From Sphacelaria rigidula (taxonomy: Eukaryota > Phaeophyceae > Sphacelariales): a stretch of 23,750 bases of DNA. The stretch lies in NCBI GenBank assembly GCA_964200075.2, contig CAXNAA020000247.1:1-23750 (forward strand), given 5' to 3'. The notes under the pieces were generated by a model. It saw nothing but the letters and a program-made list of their open reading frames with translations, did no database searches and had not been told where the DNA came from. Shown piece by piece: positions 6,665 through 18,062 of this stretch. Numbering within the stretch: position 1 is the stretch's first letter; each line of letters starts with the position of its first letter. The translations under genes and the position numbers were made by a program.

Positions 6665-9600
6665 GCCATAACACTAGGGCTGAAAATCAGTAGTATGAGA
6701 TGGTATTGATCGCAAAAAGCACCACAGAATGAATATATACGGTTTTCTTGAACTTTGGAAGATTTCGAGCCTCCACAAAAAATTCGTAGCCCACCCTCTG
6801 TCGCTGTCAGTTGTGTCATGCAGAAAGCCTGACAAAGTTGGAATGTATATACTTCACAAATGTCTCTGCCTAACTTTCTCCACTCAACTTCAGCCGATTG
6901 CGCCAATGAAGTGGAATGATTGAGGGGGTGTTGACGTGATCGTCGTAAGTACAATCTTGCCAATATCTGCTCGTTACGTGCTGCCGCTATAGTTGTGCGT
7001 ATTGACGCAACCGGCCGAGGACACCAAGCCTCAAAAGGCAGGCAAGTTTCTCGGTGACTGATGGCCATGAAACCTTTAGTTTCCGCAACACCCATTGGCA
7101 TGCATGTAACGCCCGAGTACGAAAAATCATCGAACAAACACGTGGAACTACACCACAACAACCGGGAGTAAACAACCGAAGTTGATCTTTCCATGAACGA
7201 GTCGGGAATCCTACCGACAACGTACGGAATCCTACTTTACTCTCGCGTCAAGACCAACTATCTTCCATGCAAAAGCTCGAAAGGACGACATACTGGAGGG
7301 AAGGCGATTGAGACGACTGGTTACAACAACAAAGGCAACAGACACTGGCATTCCTGCCTCTCTATACGAGAAGCGAAAGTCAGTGCCTTACTGAATGCTG
7401 GACCTACTCAGCCAACCAAGACTCAACGCAACCAGGAGATACGAGATTGATGGGTAAGCCGGACGCTTCGAAATTTAGGATACTAAAACTACTCGGGTTC
7501 ACTGGTTGAATGGGTAGTAGGTATCGGTGTCTACAGACTCCACACTGTCCATTCCGAAGAAAAGTCGCAAAGTTACGGTATGGCTTGAGCGGTAAAGCCC
7601 ATGCTTGAAGACATAAATTTCGCTGTGGTTATACCTTCTAAAAAGCTCATATCCTGCCTCAACACCGGTACATGACGATCTCGATGAATTCCGGAAGACA
7701 GCTCATAACGAGTGCATGGCTACATACGATGCTCAACAAATACACGATCCTCGACGGAGCAATGATGGACTGAGCGATGTACTCGAAGTTCCCCCATAGT
7801 ATGCCTCAAGGGTTGTTGCTGAGGTTGCGAATGCACATGGCTTCACATGTGCAAGGGAATACATCATATGCAACACCCCCCTTGTGTGTTACGATAAAAC
7901 ACACAACAAACTATGCGATTGGGATACCCCACTGTATGTGGTCGTGTTGGTCTTTGGTCGTTTGGTATGGACTGGAAACCGAGGTGCTGAAGCAATTAAG
8001 CACGCGTCAGCGGCACACTAAAGTAAAGTAAGCTTAGCACCAGCACTTCGGATACATCAGCCCCCGAAAAATGATGCTTCCGGCTACCGAGAAGATCAAC
8101 GCATGATAGCACCCCCGCATTATACCATCTCAGTGCACAGGGCGCGTGGAAAATGCCCGTAAGAGCACATTACACCAGCCCCCAATACGAGACCGGAGGT
8201 GATGGTTCTGAAGCACTTACTTCAGCAAGTCAAGACTTAGCTTCGTATGACCCCGGCGTTTTATTCGCGGTCACTTCGTACGCATGTGGCAACTGTTCAT
8301 TTATTGCTGGTGCCGCATACGGGCCCTCCGTGTTGTTTGATTGCCGCATACAGGCGTTGGCACAAAATAGGCATATTCAAGGTAAACAAAACGTCATCAC
8401 TCGCTATTAACGGTGGAGACTCGAGCAACAGGAATGAAAGCAACAAGTTTGGTAGAAATAGGGCATACGCAATATAGCTTCAAGACCTGCCACCATCACA
8501 TTATTGCAATCCTGTCTGATGAGTTGCTCCCACGTTGACTACATAGTGTTACATGTCTTTGATAACAATGATATCAACGCTGCAGTTCGACCAATTCTTC
8601 TGATGGCATAATGCAAAAGCAGTTCTCCACAGACAGCATTGTTTCAACCTCCCCTCCTCATGCCATATGCTCCCAACTTGCCCTTGGACGGAACAAAATG
8701 GTGAGTAGAACCCAGACCCTCGACTGGTCAGGGGATTGTCGATACAGATCGATGCTTTGCATCGCAGACAGCACCCATGCGGGTCTTGACGTGTGCTCCA
8801 GCTGGGAATATAGAGGCCATGGTGTACGTTGGGTTTGTGCCGACATGAGCTGGACACGAGGTTGCCCCCGAGCAACACGTTTCAGTGTGTACTTCCTCCC
8901 GACTCTGGATATATCGACAGATCGGTTTATCGAGTCAAAAAAGTACACGAAAAAATGGTGATGAGACAACATATGTCGAGCACGAAACAAAGGAGCGGCA
9001 TTATTATGTTATCCTCGCCTAGTGCACACCGCGGGCCGTCGATATAACGTAGCGACAGTACATACTGAGGATGTACCAGGAAAAATACTCAGGAGGTGTG
9101 TCGATGGGTTACACCCAACACACGACTTGAAATTCTCGTCGGCACATTTTGCACCTATGGGCCCACCCGTATATCCCATGCCTAACATACATACTGCGCT
9201 CATTTACATCAAGCTTCCAAGGCACTCACTTACGAACAACGTATTGCGCCAGCAATATATTGCCCATTTCGGGCATGAAACAGTTTGTGCGGTCAATACA
9301 TATTGCGCTTGTCCGGCATGTCATGTTTTACACAAACGGTATGTGTTGGTGCATCTTCCGAAGGAGTGTGCTGTGCGAATAACATACCTCGAAGTCATAC
9401 GTGGCCGGCTATATGTACGACCGATACGAATTACATCCTGAGATCGGTCTACACGTTGTTTGCTCATCATATACCGACTCGCCTTTGCGGCAGGATATTG
9501 TTCAGTCAATATATATTGTATACCGCAAATGGAATTTTTGTCAGTTATGCCTGTGAATGACGGCCCTAGCGACCATAAATCCGTGGGCAAAAAACAATAA

Positions 9601-10179
9601 AAAGAATCGTGGAGGAATAATGAAGACGTCATGAACTGTTGGGACCCGTGCCAAACCTCTGCTGAACCCCTGCTCTAACAGCACACACGCTCCATCCCAA
9701 CTTACATAGGTTTAGTATGGGACAGCTGTAATTGTTTCATCGCCTCGTTCTCGACACGGGAAGCTAACCGGTCTGTGGCACTTCACACCCCCTCGCATAC
9801 AAACGAAACCTAGGAACTACAGGAGCCGATTCGACCAATTCGCCACAGCGGACCCGAGAAGCCCCAAAGCGTTGAAGGAAACGCATTTCAAAGTACATTT
9901 TGGGTTTGATGCAGCAGTTTGCAGAGTGCTGCGGCCTCTGCAGTGCGCGTTCCGGGAAAGCGTTCCTATAGTCGCTAGTTCCGGTGTGTGGGGAGCGCAC
10001 GCATCAAAACTGCAGTCCAATCCTCTGCTTCGTCGCCGAGTTAGCCGCGTTGAAATACGGGCAAAACAACATACTGCGACAAAAGGGGCACAACAACAAC
10101 ACAAGCAGCAGCTTCTATCTTCCTGTTGTCGTAACCCTGTGTACAGGTGTACAGCAACGTTGGTCACAGATTTGTCGTG
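6665..10179. other. long stretch with no supportable gene
   Basis: Both strands hold only short ORFs, the longest about 190 codons at 6622-7194 on the minus strand, none with family motifs. No tRNA, rRNA or long tandem array was found. Around 9190-9320 several short phrases of the ACATACTGCGC or ACATATTGCGC type recur (near 9190, 9240 and 9297), which could be a decayed short repeat. An AATAAA lies near 9596. Possible introns of unrecognised genes cannot be excluded. Confidence 0.5.
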
Positions 10180-10724
10180 AAATGTACCACTTCCTCTGTC
10201 CCACAAGTAAGGGTACCGGTACGGGCCCTTAACGATACCCAATCGGTTTTTTTGTAAGGGAACTCTACGGTGTTTTTTGGATGAGAAAAATGTGTTCAAA
10301 ATTTGCAGCTTGTGCTTGAACCATGCCGCCGAACGACTGCAAAAAAAGTAGTCGGCCCAAAAATGGCTGTTCTTTGCACCTTTCCGAAAGGAAAAAGATT
10401 GTCGATTTTTTTTTTCTTGAATTCTTTTTAATCGCCCCCGCCTTCACTGGGGCTTGCTGCCAGGAAGTCCCACGCGATGAAAAAAAAAAAAAATGACACT
10501 TTTTTTCCCTCGGAAAGGGCCAAAAATTGGGCCGATTACTTTTTTTTGCAGCCGTTCGACGGCATGGTTCAAGCACGAGCTGCAAATCTGCAACACATTT
10601 TCTTGACCCAAAAAACACCTAGAGTTCATGAGAAAAAAGAAAAACGATCGGACATCGTTAAGGTCCCGTACAAATTCAGGTACCTTTACCTACGGGACAG
10701 AGGAAGTATTACTTTAGTACATTT
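10180..10724. mobile_element. long imperfect inverted repeat 1 (foldback element)
   Basis: The left arm, about 10180-10418, is the imperfect reverse complement of about 10478-10724. Anchors are AAATGTAC (10180-10187) against GTACATTT (10717-10724), a shared segment around the 'GTTAAGG...CCCGTAC' phrase, and a shared 'CATGCCGCCGAACG' type block near 10324 and 10550. The loop is about 60 bp. Next to it the arms carry a T run (10406-10415) and an A run (10480-10493). No open frame of note is carried, and no clear target-site duplication was found. It behaves like a non-autonomous foldback or MITE-type element; the superfamily is unknown. Confidence 0.8.
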
Positions 10725-11859
10725 TGCATGAGCGTGGTCGTCATTCCAAGTGACGTGTGTACTTGTGATAGATACTGATTGGCTTATTTAGGTCTCCTTT
10801 CTTCAGCATTCGACTGACTCTTTAGTTGGTCGGTCCAATCTCCCGATACATAGTACCCAAAATCGGGCCCACAACAGTACAATTGTATCAAGTCCGGTAC
10901 AGTTTCGGAAAACCTCGAGGCCATCTTCAATTCCCCGCGAGATTGGAAATCTTCCCTGTTTCACTGACGAGGTATCCCGACAGGACGTGAAGGGGTGTCC
11001 ATTCTTTTCATCCCTTCATCGTACTAGCCAGGTTATTCAGATCCGCAGTCGCAAGGTACGAGCTGGGCCATCCTAGACACGGATTCCAGCTCTCAAAGCA
11101 ACATCTCGTCGACACGGACGACATGGGCCATGATCCGCATATTGTATAAATCGTCCAACCAAGGGGAAGGTGCCCACCTGCTCAAACGTTTGGGCCCATA
11201 TTTTATCGTTGATGAAACCCCATGTATAGTAATTCCTAGACCTAAGGGAGATGGCGTGCATACTGAAATATCTGTGAAACCCCCGATCGACGCATTCAGT
11301 GGATGACGACGAATTTTGGTGTGGACATTCCCTGGAGCACGGAAAGACGATAGACACCTTCATCTTTACCAAATTCTTATCCATCTCGAGGTATGGCACA
11401 TATAGGTTTCTACACTAAAACAAGTATATTACGAGCAGCTGCACAAGATTAACTAAACCTGGATATCGCGTCTCAGTTTTTGAGAGTTATGATATGAAAT
11501 CTCGTATGGAGAACCGTTGGTGCATGATAAAACGTATGAACACAGCTTTTTCCACTTTTTTTTTGTCTTTTTTTTCATTTTGTTCGTGTTTTTGGAGCAT
11601 TTTTGAGGGAAAATGAGCACTGCTTGTGGGCCTTGTCCCCTTTTTCTAGCTCGATTTCTAGAATGGTAATATGCAACTCAGGATAAAAAACCACAGAGGT
11701 ATGCTGAATAAACAAAAAATGCCGTACAAAGGCCTGCAAGCTACATATCCGCGTCTCCGCTGGCCCAGGTCGTACCGTTCCGGAGTACCCACGCAAAAAA
11801 TAATCGCTTTCCCTCCGGTGCGGAGTATCTCACTGCGGTAGCGAGCTGCGGGCTGGAGT
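10725..11859. other. no gene recognised
   Basis: Between inverted repeat 1 and a short tandem dimer. Only ORFs of up to about 108 codons without motifs are present (for example 11073-11399 minus). A T-rich patch with runs of eight or nine T lies near 11550-11580. Nothing else can be supported. Confidence 0.5.
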
Positions 11860-11985
11860 GTTTCCCCTCTTAAAGGAACACACCATCAATACATGAGCTC
11901 GGACGGGGAAACTCTAAGCAGCTGTTTCTCCTCTGCAAGAAATACACAGTGAGCAGATGAGCTCGGACGGGAAAACGCTAAGCAG
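11860..11985. repeat. tandem dimer with a 64-bp unit
   Basis: Two imperfect copies, 11860-11923 and 11924-11985. Both start with GTTTC(C/T)CCTCT and share ATGAGCTCGGACGGG followed by AAAC, one variable base and CTAAGCAG. The middle of the unit is less conserved. Confidence 0.8.
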
Positions 11986-12118
11986 GGCCACATCAGTAAC
12001 CAACCATGACATCACCGGGAGGAAGCAGAAATGGTGCTTCGTCTCGAAAAGGATGCGTGGTCAGTGGCCAAACGACCAAGGCAAGCAATAAGTGAGTACG
12101 CCCCCCGCCCCCTCTTTC

Positions 12119-12644
12119 GTCCTGGTCTGGCGAGAACTCGGCGTGATCCATCCCGGCTTTGTAGGGGCGGACCCCCGATGGGGTCCGCGTCGGTTGGCGA
12201 TGACGCTTTGAGAGACATCGCTTACTGTGTCAGCTAGGCAACCAGGTTACCGGTTTGTTTCGCGCGCTTGCGTGTTTTTTGCGGTAACCATTACGGTAGT
12301 CGAGCTAGATCATGTTGTGCGGCGTGGGTGAACCTCAACTCCGCACAAAGGGGATGATCGTACTACGTATTGTTCAAATGGTGAGACGCCCATGAGGCGT
12401 TGTGTAAGCCGTGGCTGTCTCTGGAAATGGAGATACCCGAAAATGAAGCAAGTCATCGCAGGCTGTCATCCGAATGCAAGATTATCAGTAGGCTTCGGGC
12501 CGAAAAATCTCAGCAGGGTGCAGCCCACCCTTCATGCAACACGCCGAACACACCGCGGCGCTTTGCGCATGGTGACTGAGAGCGAGCCTGGTCCGGCGAA
12601 AAACCGGCGTGCTCCGTCCCGGCTTTGTAGGGATGTGAGATCAA
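12119..12644 (+). repeat. direct repeat pair of about 45 bp (12121-12168 and 12589-12635)
   Basis: The two segments share CCTGGTC(T/C)GGCGA near their start and the exact phrase CCCGGCTTTGTAGGG near their end, with about five differences between, and are spaced about 468 bp apart. Same orientation. They lie just left of inverted repeat 2 and may be flank of a larger repeated unit. Confidence 0.7.
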
Positions 12645-12693
12645 TGGTACTATGACTATGGCATGCATGATCATGAGTACACCCCACACCTGC

Positions 12694-12721
12694 CCCCCTC
12701 AACGTGTCCCCCTCAACGTGT
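12694..12721 (+). repeat. 14-bp perfect tandem duplication
   Basis: The 14-mer CCCCCTCAACGTGT occurs twice back to back (12694-12707, 12708-12721). It looks like a simple slippage duplication. Confidence 0.95.
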
Positions 12722-12824
12722 CTGGGGAGGACATGAAGCGATCTCATCCCTGGTTGAGAGAAGTAGGGGGACGGAGTTGAATGTAGCTTTGATGGCGCCA
12801 CATGTCTCGATCTGTACGCAAGTC

Positions 12825-14443
12825 GGGGGAGCCTAGATTCGGAAGTTCTTTTCGTGAAGGGCAATGGGCTAAAATAGGTATACCATCTCGTTCTTTGCCT
12901 CAAAAAAGTACGAAAAATGGCCAGAAACGCGAAAACAGCACAACACGCCATTATGACCGTTTCGCTCCGAGTCTTTCACGCATGTCACTCGGGCGGGCCC
13001 TTGGTACCGGGGCCTCAAAACAAAAATGGAAAAAAAATAACATGTTACTCCAGAAACCGCTTCCCCTTTATAGGCTAAACACTCACCAGGTATATTGTTT
13101 TCAGGAATTCTTTTTCAATCGGACTCTATCTGGGCCACCGATCGGCCGAGGACGTACCTGTGCTAGGCCATCGCGTTCTACACTGTACCTGATGTGGCAC
13201 ATCGCGCGCAAGGGAGTCTACGCGCCAACTCCAACAATGGCGCCCACACCTTCGGCTCTTTTCCCGCTCATTTGCCGTTCACGGACGCTACAACGATCAC
13301 GCCCCTGTCTCCCCGGAAATGGTTCCCGAGTCTCTCCGCATCGACACCATAACTGGACTCCCGACTCACAGCGCGTCGGTCTTTTGTGATCCGGGTGTTG
13401 TGGAACACCGTACTGTTGCGATCTCGGGGCTGGTGTCAGGGTCAAGCTAGGCTCGTCCGTCACCAACCGGCGGTTGTCGCATCATCGATGGTTGGTTCAA
13501 GCAACGGATACAGTACTGGCCGTCACGCATATAGAACAGTTCTGCGGACACAATCCGAACTTCTCGCTGGCGTCGGTGATTGCTATGCACGGTCCCGATA
13601 GACGTGACGGATGTGTTCTGCGAGTGTTTTCGTTGGACACACGTTAGTCTGTACTGTAGTGCTGGACGCTAATACCGTTATTTCCCCATGATTATATGCG
13701 TGACGGCCAGTGGTGTATCCGTTGCTTGAACCAACCATCGATGATGCGACAACCGCCGGTTGACGACGGAAGAGCCTAGCTTGACCCTGACACCAGCCCC
13801 GAGATCGCAACAGTACGGTGTTCCACAACACCCGGATCACAAAAGACCGACGCGCTGTGAGTCGGGAGTCCAGTTATGGTGTCGACGCAGAGAGACTCGG
13901 GAACCATTTCCCTGGAGAACGGGGCGTGGTCGTTGTAGCGTCCGTGAACGGCAAATGAGCGGGAAAAGAGCCGAAGGTGTGGGCGCCATTGTTGGAGTTG
14001 GCGCGTAGACTCCCTTGCGCGCGATGGGCCACATCGGGTACAGTGTAGAACGCGATGGCCTAGCACAGGTACGTTCTCAGCCGATCGGTGGCCCAGATAG
14101 AGTCCGATTGAAAAAGAATTCCTGAAAACAATATACCTGGTGAGTGTTTGGCCTAGAAAGGGGAAGGGGTTTCTGGAGGCCAGACGTCCGTTTTCGCGTG
14201 GCCCGTATATCGCGAGTAACATTTTTTCCCCCGTTTTTGTTTTGAGGCCCGGGTGCTAAGGGCCCACCTCGTGACATGCGTGAAAGATTTGGAGCGAAAA
14301 CGTTCAAAATGGCGTGTTGTGCTGTTTTCGCGTTTCTGGCCATTTTTCGTACCTTTCTGAGGCGAATAACGAGAAAGTATACATTTTCTGGACCGTTGTC
14401 CTTTGATGAACCCCAGTATGGCTCAGATTGGGGGAGCCTAGAT
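12825..14443. repeat. 14-bp direct repeat bracketing inverted repeat 2
   Basis: GGGGGAGCCTAGAT occurs at 12825-12838 and again, in the same orientation, at 14430-14443, just outside the two ends of the long inverted repeat. That is the geometry expected of a target-site duplication, although 14 bp is long for most DNA transposons. The few bases between each copy and the arm end are not obviously symmetrical, so the element boundary is approximate. Confidence 0.7.
12845..14425. mobile_element. long inverted repeat 2: arms about 0.7 kb, spacer about 159 bp
   Basis: Left arm about 12845-13533 and right arm about 13693-14425 are reverse complements. The inner several hundred bases differ at only scattered positions; the outer parts are more diverged. 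As a result two near-identical peptides of about 45 residues, starting MIRVLWNT, can be read outward to inward from both arms (13386 plus, 13840 minus), which simply reflects the symmetry. The right arm carries about 39 bp (around 14180-14218) absent from the left. No transposase is seen. A foldback-type mobile element or a local inverted duplication are both possible; the transcript would fold into a very long hairpin. Confidence 0.88.
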
Positions 14444-16509
14444 CGGGATTTTCGATTTTCGCACCAAAACCCCCAATCTGCGCTGATATCGGGTAAGAGT
14501 GGAGCCCACCCCAACCTGTAAAAAGGTGACGTAGGTACAGTAGTGACATACGATGATAGGTCAAGAGGAATTCGATCCTTTTGAAACCGCAGCAGTAAAG
14601 TCTCGTGTGACAGCACGGACCGTGCCTACTTGTCCCAGGTGCTGGGGTAGCTTCGTAGCAACGGTAGCGCACACGGGGTTTGACAGGCGGGTAAGAAGTG
14701 TTGATGCCGTGCTCTGCGGCGATGGTAATACACTGCACTGCACTGCCGCGAGTATTACCGTGACGGACGGGTCTGTACCACCCTGCTGTGTGTTGTCGTT
14801 GTGCTTGCAGGGTGCTGCACGGTACTGCACCCGTACAGGACACTCCACTCGCACACTGTCCTCGTAGTACTGACTGTACCATCATGAATCACCGCACGGC
14901 ATTATCGTGTACTATGATAATTTAGTAGCGTACAGTGCAACACTGTATCATACCTGACGGTACCACGGTACGACCCTATCCTCGGAGGATGATTCACTGC
15001 CTGCTTGTTCTTCGGCTTCACTAGAAAGCTATAGCACGCCCAGCAGAAAATGCTCCCCCGTGTACAGAACCATATTCAACAAACCTGTTGAACCATGATA
15101 AGGACCCTGCAATACGATTTCCACGAACGAATCGCCTTGATTCTGGATTTGTCCCCATTAAAAATCGTCTAAATAGTTCATGTGTTTAGGTGCATCGCCA
15201 TTCGTGTGTAACCGGCCAAAACGGTGGATACCACCCGTGGGACATATCATTTGGGAAGGGGGGAAATGTGTACATGAGATATCTGGAAAAGGAGTTTTCT
15301 TCTTCCCTATTATTTCCATATTTTAAGTATCCCGAGAAAAAATCACGTCATCATCATGTCACTCAGGCAAGAACGGTGGATGCTATACCCCTGAAATCAC
15401 GGTATAAAGCACCCTCCGGAACGGCTATTCCCCTCGTCCCCTGCGCCACCATGCACCCCCTCCCCAAATTCGACTTCACCAATGTTATTCATATACCATT
15501 GTGCACCATCTGTCAAGTTTTGAACACGTCGGACAGCTCATGAGATACCTGGAATTAATAATCGAACGGGACTCCCAAATCCCTCGTCCAGTAATACAAA
15601 GTACGTGACAGCAGGGTGCGAGAATCTAAAGCACTTCCTCTGCGCATCGCCGCGTGCTCAGTGCCCAGTACTGTAGGGAGAAAATTTTGGAAGGGGGCCC
15701 AAAGGAGCTAGCTCATGATCCGGATCAGTACACTGACAAGAAGTAATTTTCAGGAAGCTCATGAGGTGTCCAACGTGTGAAATTGTGGGCTCTTAGTGAG
15801 TTTACTAATGTATTGAACTCGACAACTCAAAGCATGGCCTGGAACAAAGTGGGACTGCCCTAGGGTGAAGACGAAACCGCGAGCTGAAAACCAAATAATC
15901 TTGTAAGGCCAAGACCGTTTCCTATAGTCACGAATCTATCCTTGCACAAAGCTGAGGGTTTCAGCCCGCCTGCACGCGATTTTTTTCCCGCGGATATTTT
16001 TTTCGGAATCCAGTCCACTGGGCAATGTTTCGCGGCTAGATGTGGGAAACCATAAAATGTCTCCGATTATCTGCATATTGGCCTCTGTCGGGTCACCGTT
16101 TTGCTCAAATCAAGAAACGCCCGAACATGGATTGACAACGAACGGAAACTGCAAATCTGTCCCTCGCGCGCACATATTCTGCAGTGTCTTGGTTGAAGCA
16201 AAGAGGTGACACAACAAAACTCAACGTCAAGATAATTGGAGAATTGATTGCTTTCGTCACAACTAGCCGAGGAACACTGTTCAGCGGGCTGGGGTCCGAA
16301 AAATAAATCCACTGGAGAAATTCGCCCGTAGACGGGCTGAAATCCTGGATGTATTCGAGTACAGATTTGTCCCCCCCAAAACACGTTCTAAGCGCCCAAT
16401 CTTCACCTTGACCGAGAGCTTCCAGCATCAAGCACTTGTGTATAGAGTGGTAGCCTATCATTACGCAGTACCGCGCGAGTTTCATCCAATCGTGTTCCAG
16501 AGCAAGTGC
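14444..16509. other. no gene recognised; a few short inverted and direct repeats
   Basis: Only motif-free ORFs (at most about 126 codons). Small structures seen: AGATTGGGGG at 14425-14434 against CCCCCAATCT at 14470-14479; GGTAATAC at 14724-14731 against GTATTACC at 14752-14759 (20-nt loop); and a 16-bp near-identical direct pair, CATGAGATA(T/C)CTGGAA, at 15273-15288 and 15539-15554. Confidence 0.5.
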
Positions 16510-16760
16510 AGGACGGGAAGAGTATGTACTTTTGAATACTCGGGTGAAATACCCGGGTATTTACTGTGCCCAAGGTCTGAGTATATTCGGTACGGCCTCA
16601 AATACCGTGCCAAAATTTTGGGTAGATTGGGTACCACCCCAAATACTCTACCCAATTATGGGAAAATCGGGTTCCACCTCAAATTATTCAATCGCGTACT
16701 ACCTCGAATTATTCACCCAATTGTTGGGGAAGCACTGCAAGCCATACCTGGGTATGGGGC
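16510..16760 (+). repeat. about 41-bp minisatellite family, cluster A
   Basis: Diverged tandem units built on the phrases CTCAAATACT, TACCCAA and TTGGGTA, for example GGGTAGATTGGGTACCACC near 16620. Each unit contains its own short inverted pair (ACCCAA with TTGGGT). The cluster opens with TATGTACTTTTGAA (about 16524), a start shared with cluster C. It abuts the left arm of inverted repeat 3. Confidence 0.8.
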
Positions 16761-17239
16761 CGCTTCTTACAGTCTGAAAATGGGCTCTCCGAGAACTGCC
16801 CTTTTGGAGCCTCTTTATCGCGGAGTTTTGGCGGAATAAGGACCTTGGCGGATTGGGTCTCCTCTGAAAGATTTGCCATGTTTCTCACGAGGGTTCTAGC
16901 GCACTTTTCCGATTTTCGTGCGCCCAGTCTTACTTTTAGCCGGGTTCCCGACTTCTTCAGTTGCCCCAAAAATCTTCGAATCGTCTGGTTAAAAACTTGT
17001 TTTTCCCGACAACTGGGCGATTTTTGGGGCGACTGAAAAAATCGAAAAAGTGCGCTGGAATCCTCGTGGAAAACATGGCAAATCTTTCACAGGAGGCCAA
17101 ATCCGCCAAGAGCCGTATTCCGCCAAAAATCCGCGATGAAAGGCTAAAAATAGGCAGTTCTCCGATCTTCAGTTTTGATACTGTTAGAAGCGACCATAGA
17201 GTATCGCTTGGGTGTAGCCTCAATACCCTACCCATATAT
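16756..17239. mobile_element. long imperfect inverted repeat 3 (near loopless hairpin)
   Basis: The arms are reverse complements around a centre near 16997. The centre reads AAAAACTTGTTTTT (16991-17004); GCCCCAAAAATC (16963-16974) pairs with GATTTTTGGGGC (17019-17030); and the region around the phrase GATTTGCCATGTTT in the left arm recurs inverted near 17080. The outer match (near 16760-16775 and 17178-17195) is weaker. Short ORFs in the arms mirror one another and are not genes. It sits between two direct-orientation clusters of the 41-bp family, so the hairpin and the minisatellite may be parts of one element. Confidence 0.8.
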
Positions 17240-17405
17240 TGGGTAAGCACTCTCAGCAAATACCAGGGTATAGAGCATCACTTGGGTATGACCCCAATAC
17301 TCAACCCAAATATCGGGTGAGTTGGGTACGATCTAAAATACTTTACCCAATGTGTTGGTAGATTGGGCAAGATGTCAACTGTCTACCCGAATATGGGTGA
17401 GCCTC
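17205..17405 (+). repeat. about 41-bp minisatellite family, cluster B
   Basis: Same phrases as cluster A and in the same orientation, for example GAGTTGGGTACGATCTAAA near 17320. It contains AGAGCATCACTTGGGT (about 17270), which recurs in cluster D, and CTCAGCAAATACCAGGGTAT, which recurs near 18232 in cluster C. Confidence 0.8.
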
Positions 17406-18062
17406 GTCCTAGCACAACATTTTTTCATCGAGGGAAACGTGCGGTGGAATTGATTTGGGCAAATTCCGTTCACTTCCCGCGAGTTGGGTCCAAGCGAATT
17501 CGCAAGCTTTTGCTCGAAAAAAAAACAGTAAAATTATTGAAGCGGTAATTTTTCGCTTGTATACAGTACAGTACTGTACTATCTGCGCTGTATGCACACA
17601 GTATGCCTGAGAGTGTGTGTGTGGGGGGTGTTTTGTACAGTAGGATATGAGAGAAGCGGGTAACGTGAAAAGCAGATAGCACACGACTATCTGTACTCTC
17701 TGCTTACGGTACGACGTGAACAGGATTTACACAACGTGCAGCTTGGTACTGCCCGCACTGTCCATGAGTGTACGCAAGTCGGTTGTCCACTTCACCACGC
17801 AGTTCCGCCGCCGATCCCCACCACGGAGAAAGATGCTCAAGTTCTCGACAACGGAAAATAAACACATCATACCCAACTACTGGAGGATATCTACCCCCGT
17901 GCCTAGGTCGTGCTCTATGCTGCAGGGTTGCGGTAGTAGCTGAAAATGAGTTGTGTGGGGTTTGCATAGTTCTGTGAACGGGTAGTATCTGGCGTGGTGG
18001 TCTGCAGGATAGGAGTCAAGTGCCCCTTTGTACCTTTGTTCCACATTGTTTCGATCGACAAA
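17406..18062. other. no gene recognised
   Basis: Short motif-free ORFs only. A 16-bp perfect palindrome, AGTACAGTACTGTACT, lies at 17565-17580, and GT- or TG-rich simple sequence lies near 17610-17630. Nothing else is supported. Confidence 0.5.

Noticed and set aside
6622-7194. A 190-codon minus-strand ORF.
   Set aside because: No recognisable motif, odd Cys/Ser-rich composition and overlap with the more protein-like frame at 6332-6664. Length alone is not convincing.
9022-9441. A His-Cys pattern (HFGH ... CPAC) suggesting an integrase zinc-binding H2C2 motif.
   Set aside because: The His-to-Cys distance is far too short for that motif, and no integrase core or reverse transcriptase residues are nearby.
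12802-14616. ORFs of 180-195 codons within inverted repeat 2 (12802-13389 plus, 14077-14616 minus).
   Set aside because: They mirror each other because of the palindrome, shift frame between arms and have no domain.
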